Shown here in pieces: positions 8,109-16,552 of a stretch of DNA of 64,000 bases. A program made the translations under genes and the position numbers. The notes under the pieces are model-generated. The model worked only from the letters and a program-made list of their open reading frames with translations. It was not told the origin of the DNA and did no database searches. The stretch is taken from NCBI GenBank assembly GCA_034429195.1, contig DAOUGQ010000018.1, forward strand, positions 372,001 through 436,000, read 5' to 3'. The stretch is from UBA4782 sp034429195. Lineage in GTDB: Bacteria; Chloroflexota; Anaerolineae; Anaerolineales; Anaerolineaceae. Positions within the stretch are counted from its first letter, which is position 1; each line of letters opens with the position of its first letter.

Positions 8109-8471
8109 TTAAATTGCAGTGTAGAAAACCAGTTTAATACCATCGGGATCTGTAACAGAAAATGTTCTCTGGCCCCAGGGTTTATCAGCAATTTCTCCCT
8201 TGATCGGAATACCTTTTGATTTTACATGGAAGTAGAAGTTATCGACATCCTCTACTTCCATGTAAATTTCGAAATTCATTGGAGGTTTGTGTTCAACATT
8301 GGGTTTACATTCCAGGATTTCGATGGTTCCGTTTCCTACTTGAAACACACACCCTCTGTTACCAGTTCCATTATCCCAGGAATGGTCGATTGTGAAGTTC
8401 AGCATATCGCGGTAAAAATGCATTGCGGCTTCATAATCCCTGGAAACAAAGACAATACCAAAACCTGCCAT
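8109..8471 (-). CDS. VOC/glyoxalase-fold protein of unknown function
   Basis: The 120-residue protein shows the paired beta-alpha-beta-beta-beta pattern of the vicinal-oxygen-chelate superfamily (GIVFVSRDYEAAMHFYRDML at the start; WGQRTFSVTDPDGIKLVFY near the end). The family includes glyoxalase I, dioxygenases and antibiotic-binding proteins. The C-terminal DPDG motif is usual, but substrate cannot be inferred. It follows Enzyme I on the same strand with a GAGG ribosome site and is probably the last gene of the HPr-Enzyme I unit. A role in clearing methylglyoxal made from sugar phosphates is possible but is a guess. Confidence 0.75.
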   Translation of the reverse strand: MAGFGIVFVSRDYEAAMHFYRDMLNFTIDHSWDNGTGNRGCVFQVGNGTIEILECKPNVEHKPPMNFEIYMEVEDVDNFYFHVKSKGIPIKGEIADKPWGQRTFSVTDPDGIKLVFYTAI

Positions 8472-8492
8472 TTGAACCTCGAAAAGAATCGT

Positions 8493-10208
8493 CTATAAGA
8501 AACTTTTTAAATAATATCGAACATCAGCAGTTGTAGGAAGTGAAATTGCGTGCTGAGCGATTTCACAGGCTGTACTTATGGTGAATTTTCGGATATGTTG
8601 TTTGACCAATGGGATGGCTCGCGGATTCATGCTAAATTCATCAAGCCCCAAACCCAACAAAACCGGAGTAGCCAGTCCATCCCCAGCCAACTCACCACAT
8701 AATCCAACCCAACGATTGTTCGCATGTGCGGCATCGATTACCATTTTTATCAGCCGTAATACAGCCGGGTCGAGAGCATCTGCCACACCTACTACATTCG
8801 TATTTCCTCGATCTGCTGCTAATGTGTATTGTGAGAGATCATTTGTTCCTATGCTGAAAAAATCAACTTCTTTAGCCAGTGCATCTGCCATGACTGCTGC
8901 AGACGGTATTTCAATCATGATGCCCCACTCAATTTTCTCTTCAAAAGGAATACCTTCCTGGGTCAGTTCATTTTTGACTTTTCGTACATGCTCCATGACA
9001 CTTCGCACTTCCTGCACAGTGCCAACCATCGGGAACATTACTTTCAGATTGTACCCAATGCCCGCACGCATCAAAGCGCGCAATTGTGTTTCGAATACTT
9101 CAGGACGCGCCAATGCCAGACGTGTACCCCGAAGACCTAAGAATGGGTTCATTTCTTCTGGTATTTTTAGATAATTAGCGGGTTTATCTCCGCCAATATC
9201 GAGAGTTCGTGTCACAACAGGATTTTTACCGAACTGTGAAAATATTTCCGAATAGATATCTATCTGTTCCTGCTCTGATGGAGGAGTTCCACGTTCCAGG
9301 AAAATAAATTCAGTTCGTAATAAACCAACACCTTCAGCACCGTACTCTACTGCAGATTTGGCATCATCGAGACCACCGATATTTGCTACGACTTCTACTT
9401 TTATGCCATCTTTTGTAATGGCATGTTCATGAGTTTTCTCCATAGCTTTGCGGAAACTCTCTTCATAAAGTGTCGAAGTCTCTTTGAATTTCTTTATCGT
9501 TGCCTCATCGGGATCCAGGAACATTTTACCGGTAAAGCCATCAACCACCGCTTCAGTACCTGGTTTTAATTCATCCATCCAGGGACCAATGCCAACGATT
9601 GCGGGAATTCCTAATGCTTTAGATAGAATAGCAACATGTGATGTAGGTCCACCTGAACGTGTACAGAAAGCTAACACCTTAGCCTTATCAAATGCAACAG
9701 TATCAGAAGGTGTAAGTTCATCAGCCACAACGATTGACGGCACAGATATGTTTTTGCTGGCGGAATTGTTGTTTCCGACTAATATCCGCAGAACACGTTG
9801 TGCTACATCCTTAATATCTGCACTTCGAGCTGCAAGATATTCTGAATCCATTGATGCAATGAGCCCTGCGTAATATTCAGTTGCTTCGTACCAAGCATAT
9901 TCTGCTGTGTAATGCTTATCATAGAGTGAAGCATGAACTTGATCGAGTAAATCTGGATCTGAAAGTAACATGGCATGTGCTTCAAAAATTTCAGCTTCGT
10001 TTGATCCTGTATTTAACTCGGTACGTGCTTTTTGAAGTAAATTATCAAGATCTGATCCAGCTTGATGCAATGCATTTTGAAGGCGCTCATTTTCAACATC
10101 AGGATCTTTAGCAAAAGCCTCTTTAACCACAATGACTTGTGATTCGTATCGAAAAATGGGGCCAACAGCAACCCCTGCCGATATCCCAACTCCTTGAAAT
10201 GTTTTCAT
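8493..10208 (-). CDS. ptsI: PTS Enzyme I (phosphoenolpyruvate:protein phosphotransferase)
   Basis: The 571-residue protein has the normal length and order of Enzyme I: an N-terminal HPr-binding/phosphohistidine domain (active His191 in GGPTSHVAIL) and a C-terminal PEP-binding barrel (GAEGVGLLRTEFIFLERG, FSIGTNDLSQYTLAADRGN, and the catalytic Cys in GLCGELAG). It transfers phosphate from PEP to HPr, whose gene lies 16 bases upstream. Together with EIIA, EIIB and EIIC-EIID in the same block, the window encodes a full phosphotransferase chain. A GGAG ribosome site precedes the ATG. Confidence 0.96.
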   Translation of the reverse strand: MKTFQGVGISAGVAVGPIFRYESQVIVVKEAFAKDPDVENERLQNALHQAGSDLDNLLQKARTELNTGSNEAEIFEAHAMLLSDPDLLDQVHASLYDKHYTAEYAWYEATEYYAGLIASMDSEYLAARSADIKDVAQRVLRILVGNNNSASKNISVPSIVVADELTPSDTVAFDKAKVLAFCTRSGGPTSHVAILSKALGIPAIVGIGPWMDELKPGTEAVVDGFTGKMFLDPDEATIKKFKETSTLYEESFRKAMEKTHEHAITKDGIKVEVVANIGGLDDAKSAVEYGAEGVGLLRTEFIFLERGTPPSEQEQIDIYSEIFSQFGKNPVVTRTLDIGGDKPANYLKIPEEMNPFLGLRGTRLALARPEVFETQLRALMRAGIGYNLKVMFPMVGTVQEVRSVMEHVRKVKNELTQEGIPFEEKIEWGIMIEIPSAAVMADALAKEVDFFSIGTNDLSQYTLAADRGNTNVVGVADALDPAVLRLIKMVIDAAHANNRWVGLCGELAGDGLATPVLLGLGLDEFSMNPRAIPLVKQHIRKFTISTACEIAQHAISLPTTADVRYYLKSFL

Positions 10209-10224
10209 CAGGAATAACTCCTAA

Positions 10225-10497
10225 TTATTCACCAAAATTATTATCTATCAACTCTTTTAATCCTTGAAGGGCCTGAGCAGCATCATCGCCATCAGCAGTT
10301 ATCCGAATATCATTGTCATGATCAACGGCAATGGATAGGATTTTAACGAACGACTTTGCATTTACTTTATCAGAATTTTTAGTAATGTTTTCAACGAGTA
10401 TCTGTGATGCAAAACTCTGCGCTTTTTTCACAAAAGAAGCTGCTGGCCTGGCATGTAACCCAACTTTATTGATGACTTTAATGACTAAGCTCTCCAC
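10225..10497 (-). CDS. ptsH: PTS phosphocarrier protein HPr
   Basis: The 90-residue protein has the phospho-accepting His15 in GLHARPA and the regulatory-serine region NAKSFVKILS (Ser49, equivalent to Ser46 of Gram-positive HPr). The start codon is GTG, with AGGAGAG just upstream. HPr carries phosphate from Enzyme I (next gene) to EIIA. Whether Ser49 is phosphorylated depends on an HPr kinase that is not in this window. A consensus-like promoter lies 50-80 bases upstream. Confidence 0.95.
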   Translation of the reverse strand: MESLVIKVINKVGLHARPAASFVKKAQSFASQILVENITKNSDKVNAKSFVKILSIAVDHDNDIRITADGDDAAQALQGLKELIDNNFGE

Positions 10498-10547
10498 AAT
10501 AATTCTCTCCTGTAAAAAATATATTACCTTGTTAAACCACTTGTCCC

Positions 10548-10576
10548 ATTATGCAAACATATGACTTTTTTGTCAA
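10548..10576 (-). promoter_or_regulatory. Promoter of the HPr-Enzyme I operon
   Basis: On the minus strand TTGACA (10576-10571) and CATAAT (10553-10548) are separated by 17 bases. The -35 box lies inside the inverted repeat TTGTCA-A-TGACAA (10570-10582), which could be a regulatory site. Confidence 0.65.
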
Positions 10577-10637
10577 TGACAATAATTTTCAAGAATAGAT
10601 AAAAAAACAAGAAAGTTCTGAAAATTGATGCTTGTAT

Positions 10638-10666
10638 TTGATAATTTCATATTGTACAATTGTAAT
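10638..10666 (+). promoter_or_regulatory. Promoter of the 29-kb catabolic array
   Basis: TTGATA (10638-10643) and TGTAAT (10661-10666) are spaced by exactly 17 bases, each one mismatch from consensus. Transcription would start near 10673, about 57 bases before the regulator gene. The -10 box is embedded in the inverted repeats at 10651-10671. This is the only convincing promoter seen for the downstream array. Confidence 0.65.
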
Positions 10667-10671
10667 ACAAT
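10651..10671. promoter_or_regulatory. Overlapping inverted repeats: operator candidate for the FCD regulator
   Basis: ATTGTACAAT (10651-10660) is a perfect 10-bp palindrome. It shares two bases with ATTGTAATACAAT (10659-10671), an inverted repeat with arms TTGTA/TACAA. FCD-type GntR proteins commonly bind short palindromes of this TTGTA-TACAA kind. The site covers the -10 box, as expected for repression by the protein encoded at 10730. Confidence 0.6.
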
Positions 10672-10729
10672 CGAACAGTTGACTTATCAGTACTTACCTT
10701 GCTCTTAGAATAAGGTTTAAGCCGACCTG

Positions 10730-11527
10730 ATGAAAAAGGACTTACTGTCCAACCCCCTTCAAAATATCAAGAATAGCTCTCAAAATGAGCTAAAACGTCT
10801 ATCACTACGTGATGTTGTTATCGAACGTATGAAACAAGCAATCATCAACGGTGAACTGGTAGATGATCAAAAAGTGACCGAACTTGAAATGGCGGAATGG
10901 TTTGGTGTTAGTCGGGGATTAATTCGTGAAGTGATCCGCGAGCTCGAAAATTCAGGAATTCTTATTAATATACCCTATCGTGGGACATTTGTCAGAGCTT
11001 TAACTGCTGAAAGAGTCAATGAACTTTATACCCTGCGCGATATTTTGGAAGAATATGCAGTTGAATTAGCGGTAGACAAAGCGGATGAAGCTGGAATTAA
11101 TAACTTACGAGAAATTATAGAAAAAATGTATCGCTATGCGAAATCAGAAGATGTAGATTCTCTTGTTGAAACTGATCTAGAATTCCATAAAACCTTATAT
11201 GCTTTATCTCAACATCAGTTACTGATTGATATGCTTGAAAGATTGAGTGGGCAAACTCATATGTTCATTCAAGCTACCAAGGCAATTTACTCTCTTTTTC
11301 CATCTCTTGATGAAGTAGCTCGTTCACACGAACCAATTGTTGAAGCAATCGCCGCCAGACAAGGTCAAAATGCAAGGAATGCGATCCACTATCATATCAG
11401 CGATGTAGGACAAAAATTAGTGAATATCCTAAATGAAAAAGAACGCATTCAAAATAGTTTACGTGAAATATCCGACACTGTTTCACCTGATGCATCAGTT
11501 ATTCCCCCAAATCATCCATTTTTTTAG
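10730..11527 (+). CDS. GntR-family regulator, FadR/FCD type (likely controls the array)
   Basis: The 265-residue protein has an N-terminal winged helix (about residues 25-90; LEMAEWFGVSRGLIREVIRELENSG and wing IPYRGTFVR) and an all-helical FCD effector domain with the metal-ligand pattern D-x-x-x-H (ETDLEFHKTLY) and later His residues (HEPIVEAI, YHISDVGQKL). FCD regulators usually sense small organic acids or amino-acid-like ligands. It is the first gene of a co-directional run reaching 39916, and its own promoter carries inverted repeats. It most likely represses the array until the substrate or a breakdown product appears. The effector is unknown. The last 20 residues are poorly conserved in character. 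Confidence 0.9.
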   Translation: MKKDLLSNPLQNIKNSSQNELKRLSLRDVVIERMKQAIINGELVDDQKVTELEMAEWFGVSRGLIREVIRELENSGILINIPYRGTFVRALTAERVNELYTLRDILEEYAVELAVDKADEAGINNLREIIEKMYRYAKSEDVDSLVETDLEFHKTLYALSQHQLLIDMLERLSGQTHMFIQATKAIYSLFPSLDEVARSHEPIVEAIAARQGQNARNAIHYHISDVGQKLVNILNEKERIQNSLREISDTVSPDASVIPPNHPFF

Positions 11528-11604
11528 TACGACGTGTTCTTTTTAATTATTTGATTTTCTGCAAAATTTTACAATCCTATACTTTTGCTGGAGGTAAAGA
11601 TTTT

Positions 11605-13056
11605 ATGGCATTCCAACCCGTTTTAAAAGTTCTTTCCGATGAGCAAATTTACCAGATCCACCAAGGTGCGTTGGAAATACTGTGGAACACAGGCGTATTA
11701 GTGAAATCAGAAAATGCTCGTACTCTTTTACGCCAGGCAGGCGCAGTAGTAGATGATGAGACTATGCGCTGTAGAATTCCAGGATTTATTGTTGAAGAAG
11801 CCTTAAAACGCGCACCTTCCTCTTTCACAGTATTTGCAAGAAATCCTAAGAACAACGTTCATGTATCCACTCGAGAACTTCATTATGAACCCATGATTGG
11901 TCGTTTGAATTGTTATGATTATAAAACTGGGAAAACGCACAGAACCACGCTACAGGACGTAGGAGATCTGATCAAAATTTCTGATGCCCTACCCCATTAC
12001 CATTTACTACACTCTGGTGCAATCATGCCTCAGATTGATGGGGTAAAAATTCGCGCTACACATGTACATGGTTATCTTCAGTCAGTAAGGAATTCGAGTA
12101 AAGTAATCAAAGCCACCTCCAGAGAAAGAATACTCGCGGAAGACTGCTTGCGTATGGTGGCTGTGATTGCTGGTGGTGAGAGCGAATTGCGAAAGAAGCC
12201 ATATACTTTTACCACAGATAATCCAGTGGCGCCTTTGCATCACGATCGCGATCAAATGGATGGCGCATTGCTATTTGCAAGTTATGGTCTGCCCATTGAT
12301 GTTACAAGTGAACCTCAGGCGGGTGCTACTTCTCCTGTAACCCTTGCTGGTCTATTGGCGCAACAAACTGCTGATGTGATCAGTGGTATAACGATCATCC
12401 AATTAGCAAATCCAGGCAATCCCGTTTGGTATGGAACATGTGGCTCCATTATGGATATGAAAGTTGGTCGCATTGCCATTGGCGCTATTGAAATGGGATT
12501 AATCAATGTTGCCAGTGCTCAAATAGCCCATTTTTACAATATTCCATGTCGAGGTACTGCTTCGGCAACGGATTCGAAACTACTTGATATTCAAGCTGGT
12601 TATGAAAAAGCGATGACCTTAACGATGGCCGTTCTTGGCGGTGTTAACAAAATCTTCTATCCAGGAACTATGGAAGGAGCATTAACAGTAAGCAAAGAAA
12701 GCCTGGTAATAGATGATGAAATCATCGGTTCACTTTATCGAACCCTTGAAGGTATCAATGTGGATGCAAATACACTGGCGTTAGGCGTGATCGATAAAGT
12801 CGGTCCAGGTGGCCACTTCCTCGGACAGCGCCATACTATGCAATTCCTCAAACAAGAACAATTCATTCCACCGTTGGCAGATCGCATGACGCGCGACAAA
12901 TGGGAAGCCGAAGGCTCTATAGGGGTTGCTGATAAAGCGTATGAAAAAGTACAGAAAATCCTGGCAGAACACAATGTTGATCCATTGGACTCCAAAATGG
13001 AAGCTGAACTGGAAAGAATAGTACGAGAAGTAGAAGAACGGGAAACAAAACACTAA
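11605..13056 (+). CDS. MttB-superfamily corrinoid methyltransferase, no pyrrolysine
   Basis: The 483-residue protein is a trimethylamine-methyltransferase-like TIM barrel of the MttB superfamily (COG5598 type). It has the N-terminal ALEILWNTGVLV region, central NPVWYGTCGSIMDMK and TASATDSKLLDIQAGYEKA, and a Gly/His-rich GPGGHFLGQRHT. MttB itself reads a UAG as pyrrolysine, but this frame has no UAG, as in the glycine betaine enzyme MtgB and other Pyl-free relatives. These demethylate quaternary amines onto a corrinoid protein, which is encoded two genes downstream. The start MAFQPV is chosen because GGAGG lies just upstream of 11605. The substrate is unknown. No MtgA-like corrinoid:tetrahydrofolate methyltransferase is present in the window. 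Confidence 0.85.
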   Translation: MAFQPVLKVLSDEQIYQIHQGALEILWNTGVLVKSENARTLLRQAGAVVDDETMRCRIPGFIVEEALKRAPSSFTVFARNPKNNVHVSTRELHYEPMIGRLNCYDYKTGKTHRTTLQDVGDLIKISDALPHYHLLHSGAIMPQIDGVKIRATHVHGYLQSVRNSSKVIKATSRERILAEDCLRMVAVIAGGESELRKKPYTFTTDNPVAPLHHDRDQMDGALLFASYGLPIDVTSEPQAGATSPVTLAGLLAQQTADVISGITIIQLANPGNPVWYGTCGSIMDMKVGRIAIGAIEMGLINVASAQIAHFYNIPCRGTASATDSKLLDIQAGYEKAMTLTMAVLGGVNKIFYPGTMEGALTVSKESLVIDDEIIGSLYRTLEGINVDANTLALGVIDKVGPGGHFLGQRHTMQFLKQEQFIPPLADRMTRDKWEAEGSIGVADKAYEKVQKILAEHNVDPLDSKMEAELERIVREVEERETKH

Positions 13057-13070
13057 ACGGAAGGATTAAT

Positions 13071-14081
13071 ATGGCTGATATTGAGTTTCTTTATTTGAAC
13101 CAGGCGGACATTCGCGCAACAGGTATTGATATGAAAGCTGCAATGGCTGCAGTTGAAGAAGCTTTCATATTGCATCATCAGGGAAAAGTACTTCTTCCAC
13201 ATAAAACCGTTCTGGACATGGGAGAACGTGAGCGCGGTCGATGCAATGCTATGCCTTCTTATGTTGGCGGCCAATATGACGCATTTGGCATTAAATGGAT
13301 TGCTGGATTTCCACAAAATCCAAAAAAATATGGCATGCCGCGGGCAACAGGATTCTTTATTCTAAACGATGCTGAAAAAGGATTTCCCCTGGCAGTTATG
13401 GATTGCACCTTATTGAGTGCAATGCGCACTGGTGCAGTGACTGGCGTAGGTGCTAAAAGATTGGCACGACAGGATTCTGAAGTGGTTGCAATGATAGGAA
13501 CCGGGGTTCAGGCACGAACGCAGACAGATGCACTCATGGAAGCGTTACCTAATATTAAAAAGATCAAAGGGTACGATGTAAATTTTTCTGCTGCTCAACA
13601 GTATGCCATTGAGATGAAAGAAAAATTTGGGGTTGAAGCCGAAGCTGTCCAAACCCCGGAAGCCGCTGTGCGTGATGCAGATATTATTGTTACAGTGACT
13701 GTTGCTGATGAGCCAATCGTCAAAGAGGCTTGGATGAAGAAAGGTAGCTTTTTCTCCGCAGTTGGTTCTTACCAGGAAGAGGAATTTGAGGTTGTTCTCC
13801 ATTCAGACAAGATAGTAGTTGATGGATTGGAACATGTTATTCACCGTGTTACCCCCGTAATTGCCTTAATGATCAGGGATGGAATGATCAAAAAAGAAGA
13901 TATCACCGAATTAGGTGAAATTCTATGCGACGAAAAACCAGGACGTGAAACAAGTGAAGAAAGGATTTTCTTCTCACCTATTGGTATGGGAACTGAAGAT
14001 CTCTGTCTTTCATATCGTGCCTATCAATTGGCTCTTGAAAAAGGGATTGGTCAAAAGCTTTTCCTTTTTGGCAACATCTAA
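13071..14081 (+). CDS. Ornithine cyclodeaminase / mu-crystallin family NAD(P)-dependent oxidoreductase
   Basis: The 336-residue protein has the family layout: a substrate-binding N-terminal part (MPSYVGG, GIKWIAGFPQNP) and the Rossmann dinucleotide site MIGTGVQARTQ near residue 143, followed by DADIIVTVT. Relatives include ornithine cyclodeaminase, alanine dehydrogenase, N-methyl amino-acid and ketimine reductases, all acting at a C-N bond through an imine. Set between the MttB-like gene and the corrinoid protein gene, with a short gap on each side, it may process the amine left after demethylation or an opine-like intermediate. Which of these reactions it does cannot be decided from sequence. 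Confidence 0.8.
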   Translation: MADIEFLYLNQADIRATGIDMKAAMAAVEEAFILHHQGKVLLPHKTVLDMGERERGRCNAMPSYVGGQYDAFGIKWIAGFPQNPKKYGMPRATGFFILNDAEKGFPLAVMDCTLLSAMRTGAVTGVGAKRLARQDSEVVAMIGTGVQARTQTDALMEALPNIKKIKGYDVNFSAAQQYAIEMKEKFGVEAEAVQTPEAAVRDADIIVTVTVADEPIVKEAWMKKGSFFSAVGSYQEEEFEVVLHSDKIVVDGLEHVIHRVTPVIALMIRDGMIKKEDITELGEILCDEKPGRETSEERIFFSPIGMGTEDLCLSYRAYQLALEKGIGQKLFLFGNI

Positions 14082-14104
14082 ATCAATTATTTTCGGAGGC
14101 TGAA

Positions 14105-14767
14105 GTGACTACTGAAGAAATTGTTTTCTCAAAGATGCATTCTGCAATAGAAAATTATGATGCTGATGCTGCAGTAACCGCAGCCAATGAAGCGGTTTCT
14201 GCTGGTATTGATCCTGCGGTAGCTCTTGAAAAAGGGTTTGCCGACCCTATCCGGAAAATCGGTGAAGCTTTTGAGCGTATGGATATTTTCCTCCCTGAAT
14301 TGGTAATGGCAGCCAATGCCATGAAAGCTGGTGTTGAAGTACTTGAAGGAGCATTAAAAGCAAGAGGCTCAGCAATAGCAAAAAAGGGTGTAGTAGTTTT
14401 AGGTACCGTTGAGGGTGATATTCACGATATTGGCAAAACAGTTGTTGGAGCGATGTTCCAGGCAAATGGGTACGAGGTTCATGACCTTGGAGTTGAAGTG
14501 CCAGCTCCGAGATTTATTCAAGCAGCAGAAGAGACCAAGGCTGATGTTATTGCGATGTCCGCCCTTCTGTCTACCACAATGTTATATCAAAGGGATGTAA
14601 TTGAACTTTTGCAAAGCAAAGGGTTGAAAGATAAATATTTCATCATCATTGGTGGCGCTCCTGTCACTCAAAAATGGGCTGATGAAATTGGAGCAAATGG
14701 GTATGGGAGGGATGCGATTGAAGCAGTACGCGTTCTTGATTCCCATGCAAAGGAGTGGGCTAAATGA
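14105..14767 (+). CDS. Methylamine-type corrinoid (B12-binding) protein
   Basis: The 220-residue protein has a helical cap domain (residues 1-90) and a cobalamin-binding domain with the D-x-H-x-x-G signature (GDIHDIGK, lower axial ligand His107), the SALLSTTM loop, and IIGGAPVT near the end. It is the same plan as MtmC/MtbC/MttC and MtgC. The protein accepts a methyl group on Co(I) from its partner methyltransferase. The start is GTG with GGAGG six bases upstream. The stop overlaps the next gene, an MtmB homologue, by four bases, indicating translational coupling of a cognate pair. The reductive activator (RamA-like) needed for such proteins is not in the window. Confidence 0.92.
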   Translation: MTTEEIVFSKMHSAIENYDADAAVTAANEAVSAGIDPAVALEKGFADPIRKIGEAFERMDIFLPELVMAANAMKAGVEVLEGALKARGSAIAKKGVVVLGTVEGDIHDIGKTVVGAMFQANGYEVHDLGVEVPAPRFIQAAEETKADVIAMSALLSTTMLYQRDVIELLQSKGLKDKYFIIIGGAPVTQKWADEIGANGYGRDAIEAVRVLDSHAKEWAK

Positions 14768-16131
14768 ACTTCAAAGAAGTAGCGAAAAGAGCGGAAACTG
14801 GTCCATTGATCGAAGCGAATGATTTCTTGATGCAGCGTGTAGCAGCAAATGTCCTGGCATTAAAGAAAGAGTATGATGTCAAATGGGATGGAAAATCTCT
14901 CATCAATCTGGATGATCAACTTGCAGATCGCTGCTGGCAGGCTGGAAAAGAACTTTTACTTCGTTCTGGATTGTATTCAATGAATAGTCGACGTGTAATT
15001 CAATTTTCTAAAGAAGAAATTGAAGATGCAATCCGTCTCGCACCAAGTCAGATCATTATGGGTGAAGGCAAAGAACAAAAAACAGCCTATCATCGAGGTG
15101 TAGAAGATCCTCGGGAACCTTTTGTAATGAGCGGACCTTTCAACGCTGATACTCACGAGTCAATGTTTGTCAAATTGAATGAAGCATTTGCTCAAGAACG
15201 GTTGATCGACTGTCTTTTCTTACCCGGATATCTCAAAGAGTTGGATGGACAAATGATCAGACCAAATTCGGGTCTTTCCAGCAGAGCTGCTGTGTTGTAT
15301 GGTGAATGGGCACGTGAGGCTGTCCGCCGTGCAGGAAGACCTGGTATGCCAATTATTGGTCATTCTGTGATGGCATTGAACGAAATTTCTTGCACAAATG
15401 AAGCATATGGTTTGCGAAGAACCGACCCACGAGCAATGGTTTTGCTATCTGAGCTTCAAGTCGATGATGTTACCATGGCTCGCCTTGGATATTACCTGGC
15501 ATATGGAACCCCCATCTATATTGCGCATACACCATTAGTTGGCGGATATGGAGGTGGACCAGATGGCACCGCAATTATCGGAGTAGCCTCGTTTATTGCA
15601 TCAATTCTCCTCGGAGCAGAGATTTGTCATGTGGGGCCTCAACATATCAAATACAAAACACAGACAAATAACCATTCTCTCTTCCTGGGAAGCCTTGTGA
15701 ACCAGGCAACCAATCGCAACAGCCACATTATTACCACAACATCGCACACTACAGCTGGACGTACTGGATCAGACCAGTATGCTTATGAGTTTTCTGCTTT
15801 GGAGCTGGCTGTGGTGACTGGAGGAAGTAATATTAGTGGGCCAAGACCAGCAGAACCACTGGGATTCAACAATGTAAGCCCCCTGATGGGAAGATTGTTT
15901 GCTGAAGTAGGCCATGCAGCCTCAAAACTGACACGCGAAGCAGCTGCAGGAATAATCGAACAGCTTTTTGCAAAGTACAAAGATGCCATGTCATTGGAAG
16001 TTTCACCCAAGGGTGCCCCATTTGAACAGCTATACGACATTCAGAAGCTAGTACCAACAGCTGAACATCAAGCCTGCTATGATCGCGTGAAAGAAGAATT
16101 GACCAGATTGGGTGTTCCCTTTAATAACTAG
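14764..16131 (+). CDS. Monomethylamine methyltransferase (MtmB) homologue lacking pyrrolysine
   Basis: The 455-residue protein resembles archaeal MtmB along its length as I recall that sequence: the CWQAGKELLLRSGLYS region, GRPGMPIIGH, PLVGGYGGGPDGT and the C-terminal YDIQKLVPTAEHQACYD. The length (MtmB about 458) also fits. In MtmB the residue after GRPGMGV is pyrrolysine encoded by UAG. Here the aligned residue is Ile198 (ATT at 15355-15357) and the frame has no UAG. It overlaps the corrinoid protein gene by four bases, so the two very likely form a methyl-transfer pair. Loss of the pyrrolysine that activates methylamines suggests a different methyl donor, or a different mode of activation. 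The function is unknown. Confidence 0.82.
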   Translation: MNFKEVAKRAETGPLIEANDFLMQRVAANVLALKKEYDVKWDGKSLINLDDQLADRCWQAGKELLLRSGLYSMNSRRVIQFSKEEIEDAIRLAPSQIIMGEGKEQKTAYHRGVEDPREPFVMSGPFNADTHESMFVKLNEAFAQERLIDCLFLPGYLKELDGQMIRPNSGLSSRAAVLYGEWAREAVRRAGRPGMPIIGHSVMALNEISCTNEAYGLRRTDPRAMVLLSELQVDDVTMARLGYYLAYGTPIYIAHTPLVGGYGGGPDGTAIIGVASFIASILLGAEICHVGPQHIKYKTQTNNHSLFLGSLVNQATNRNSHIITTTSHTTAGRTGSDQYAYEFSALELAVVTGGSNISGPRPAEPLGFNNVSPLMGRLFAEVGHAASKLTREAAAGIIEQLFAKYKDAMSLEVSPKGAPFEQLYDIQKLVPTAEHQACYDRVKEELTRLGVPFNN

Positions 16132-16139
16132 GAGAAAAG

Positions 16140-16541
16140 ATGGCAAAACGTCTGGTAATTGACCTGAACAAATGTACTGAGTGTAGAACCTGTGAGTTGA
16201 AATGTTCTTTCGTTCATTTTCAGGTTTACAACTCTAATAAAGCAGGCATCCAAATCATATCGCAATGGCCAGAAAAACCCTCAGCGCGTCTTTGCCTCCA
16301 ATGCAAAGAACCTGACTGCCTTCCCGCCTGTCCTTCTGAAGCAATGGTTTTCACACATGAAGGCTCAGTAAAAATTCTTTATGATGTTTGTATTGGATGT
16401 GGAAGCTGTGTTGATGCCTGTCAATACGATGGTGTATGGATCGATCCACTGAATAATGTGGCTGTCAAATGTGATACATGCGAGAATAAATATCAGTGCA
16501 TCGCTGATTGCGCTGTTGGTGCTCTGAGCATTGAAGAATAG
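16140..16541 (+). CDS. Polyferredoxin-like 4Fe-4S electron-transfer subunit
   Basis: The 133-residue protein has four cysteine groups: CTECRTCELKC, CLQCKEPDCLPAC, CIGCGSCVDAC and CDTCENKYQCIADC. This is the pattern of the DmsB/HycB-type subunits that hold up to four [4Fe-4S] clusters. Eleven bases separate it from the aldehyde:ferredoxin oxidoreductase gene, the usual pairing in which this subunit passes electrons between the tungsten enzyme and ferredoxin or another acceptor. It has no signal peptide, so it is cytoplasmic. It might also supply electrons to keep the corrinoid protein reduced, but that is conjecture. Confidence 0.9.
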   Translation: MAKRLVIDLNKCTECRTCELKCSFVHFQVYNSNKAGIQIISQWPEKPSARLCLQCKEPDCLPACPSEAMVFTHEGSVKILYDVCIGCGSCVDACQYDGVWIDPLNNVAVKCDTCENKYQCIADCAVGALSIEE

Positions 16542-16552
16542 AGGAGGTCAAT

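Noticed and set aside
8104..8117. GCAATTTAAATTGC palindrome at the end of the glyoxalase-like gene
   Set aside because: It is short, AT-rich and overlaps the coding end without a T-run; chance is likely.
8578..9174. Long plus-strand ORF of 198 codons inside ptsI
   Set aside because: It is antisense to a conserved Enzyme I and lacks a ribosome site; its composition is that of a reverse-complement shadow.
11605..16131. Possible in-frame UAG (pyrrolysine) in the MttB- and MtmB-like genes
   Set aside because: Both frames run from start to stop without UAG; the lengths match full-size family members, so no read-through is needed.
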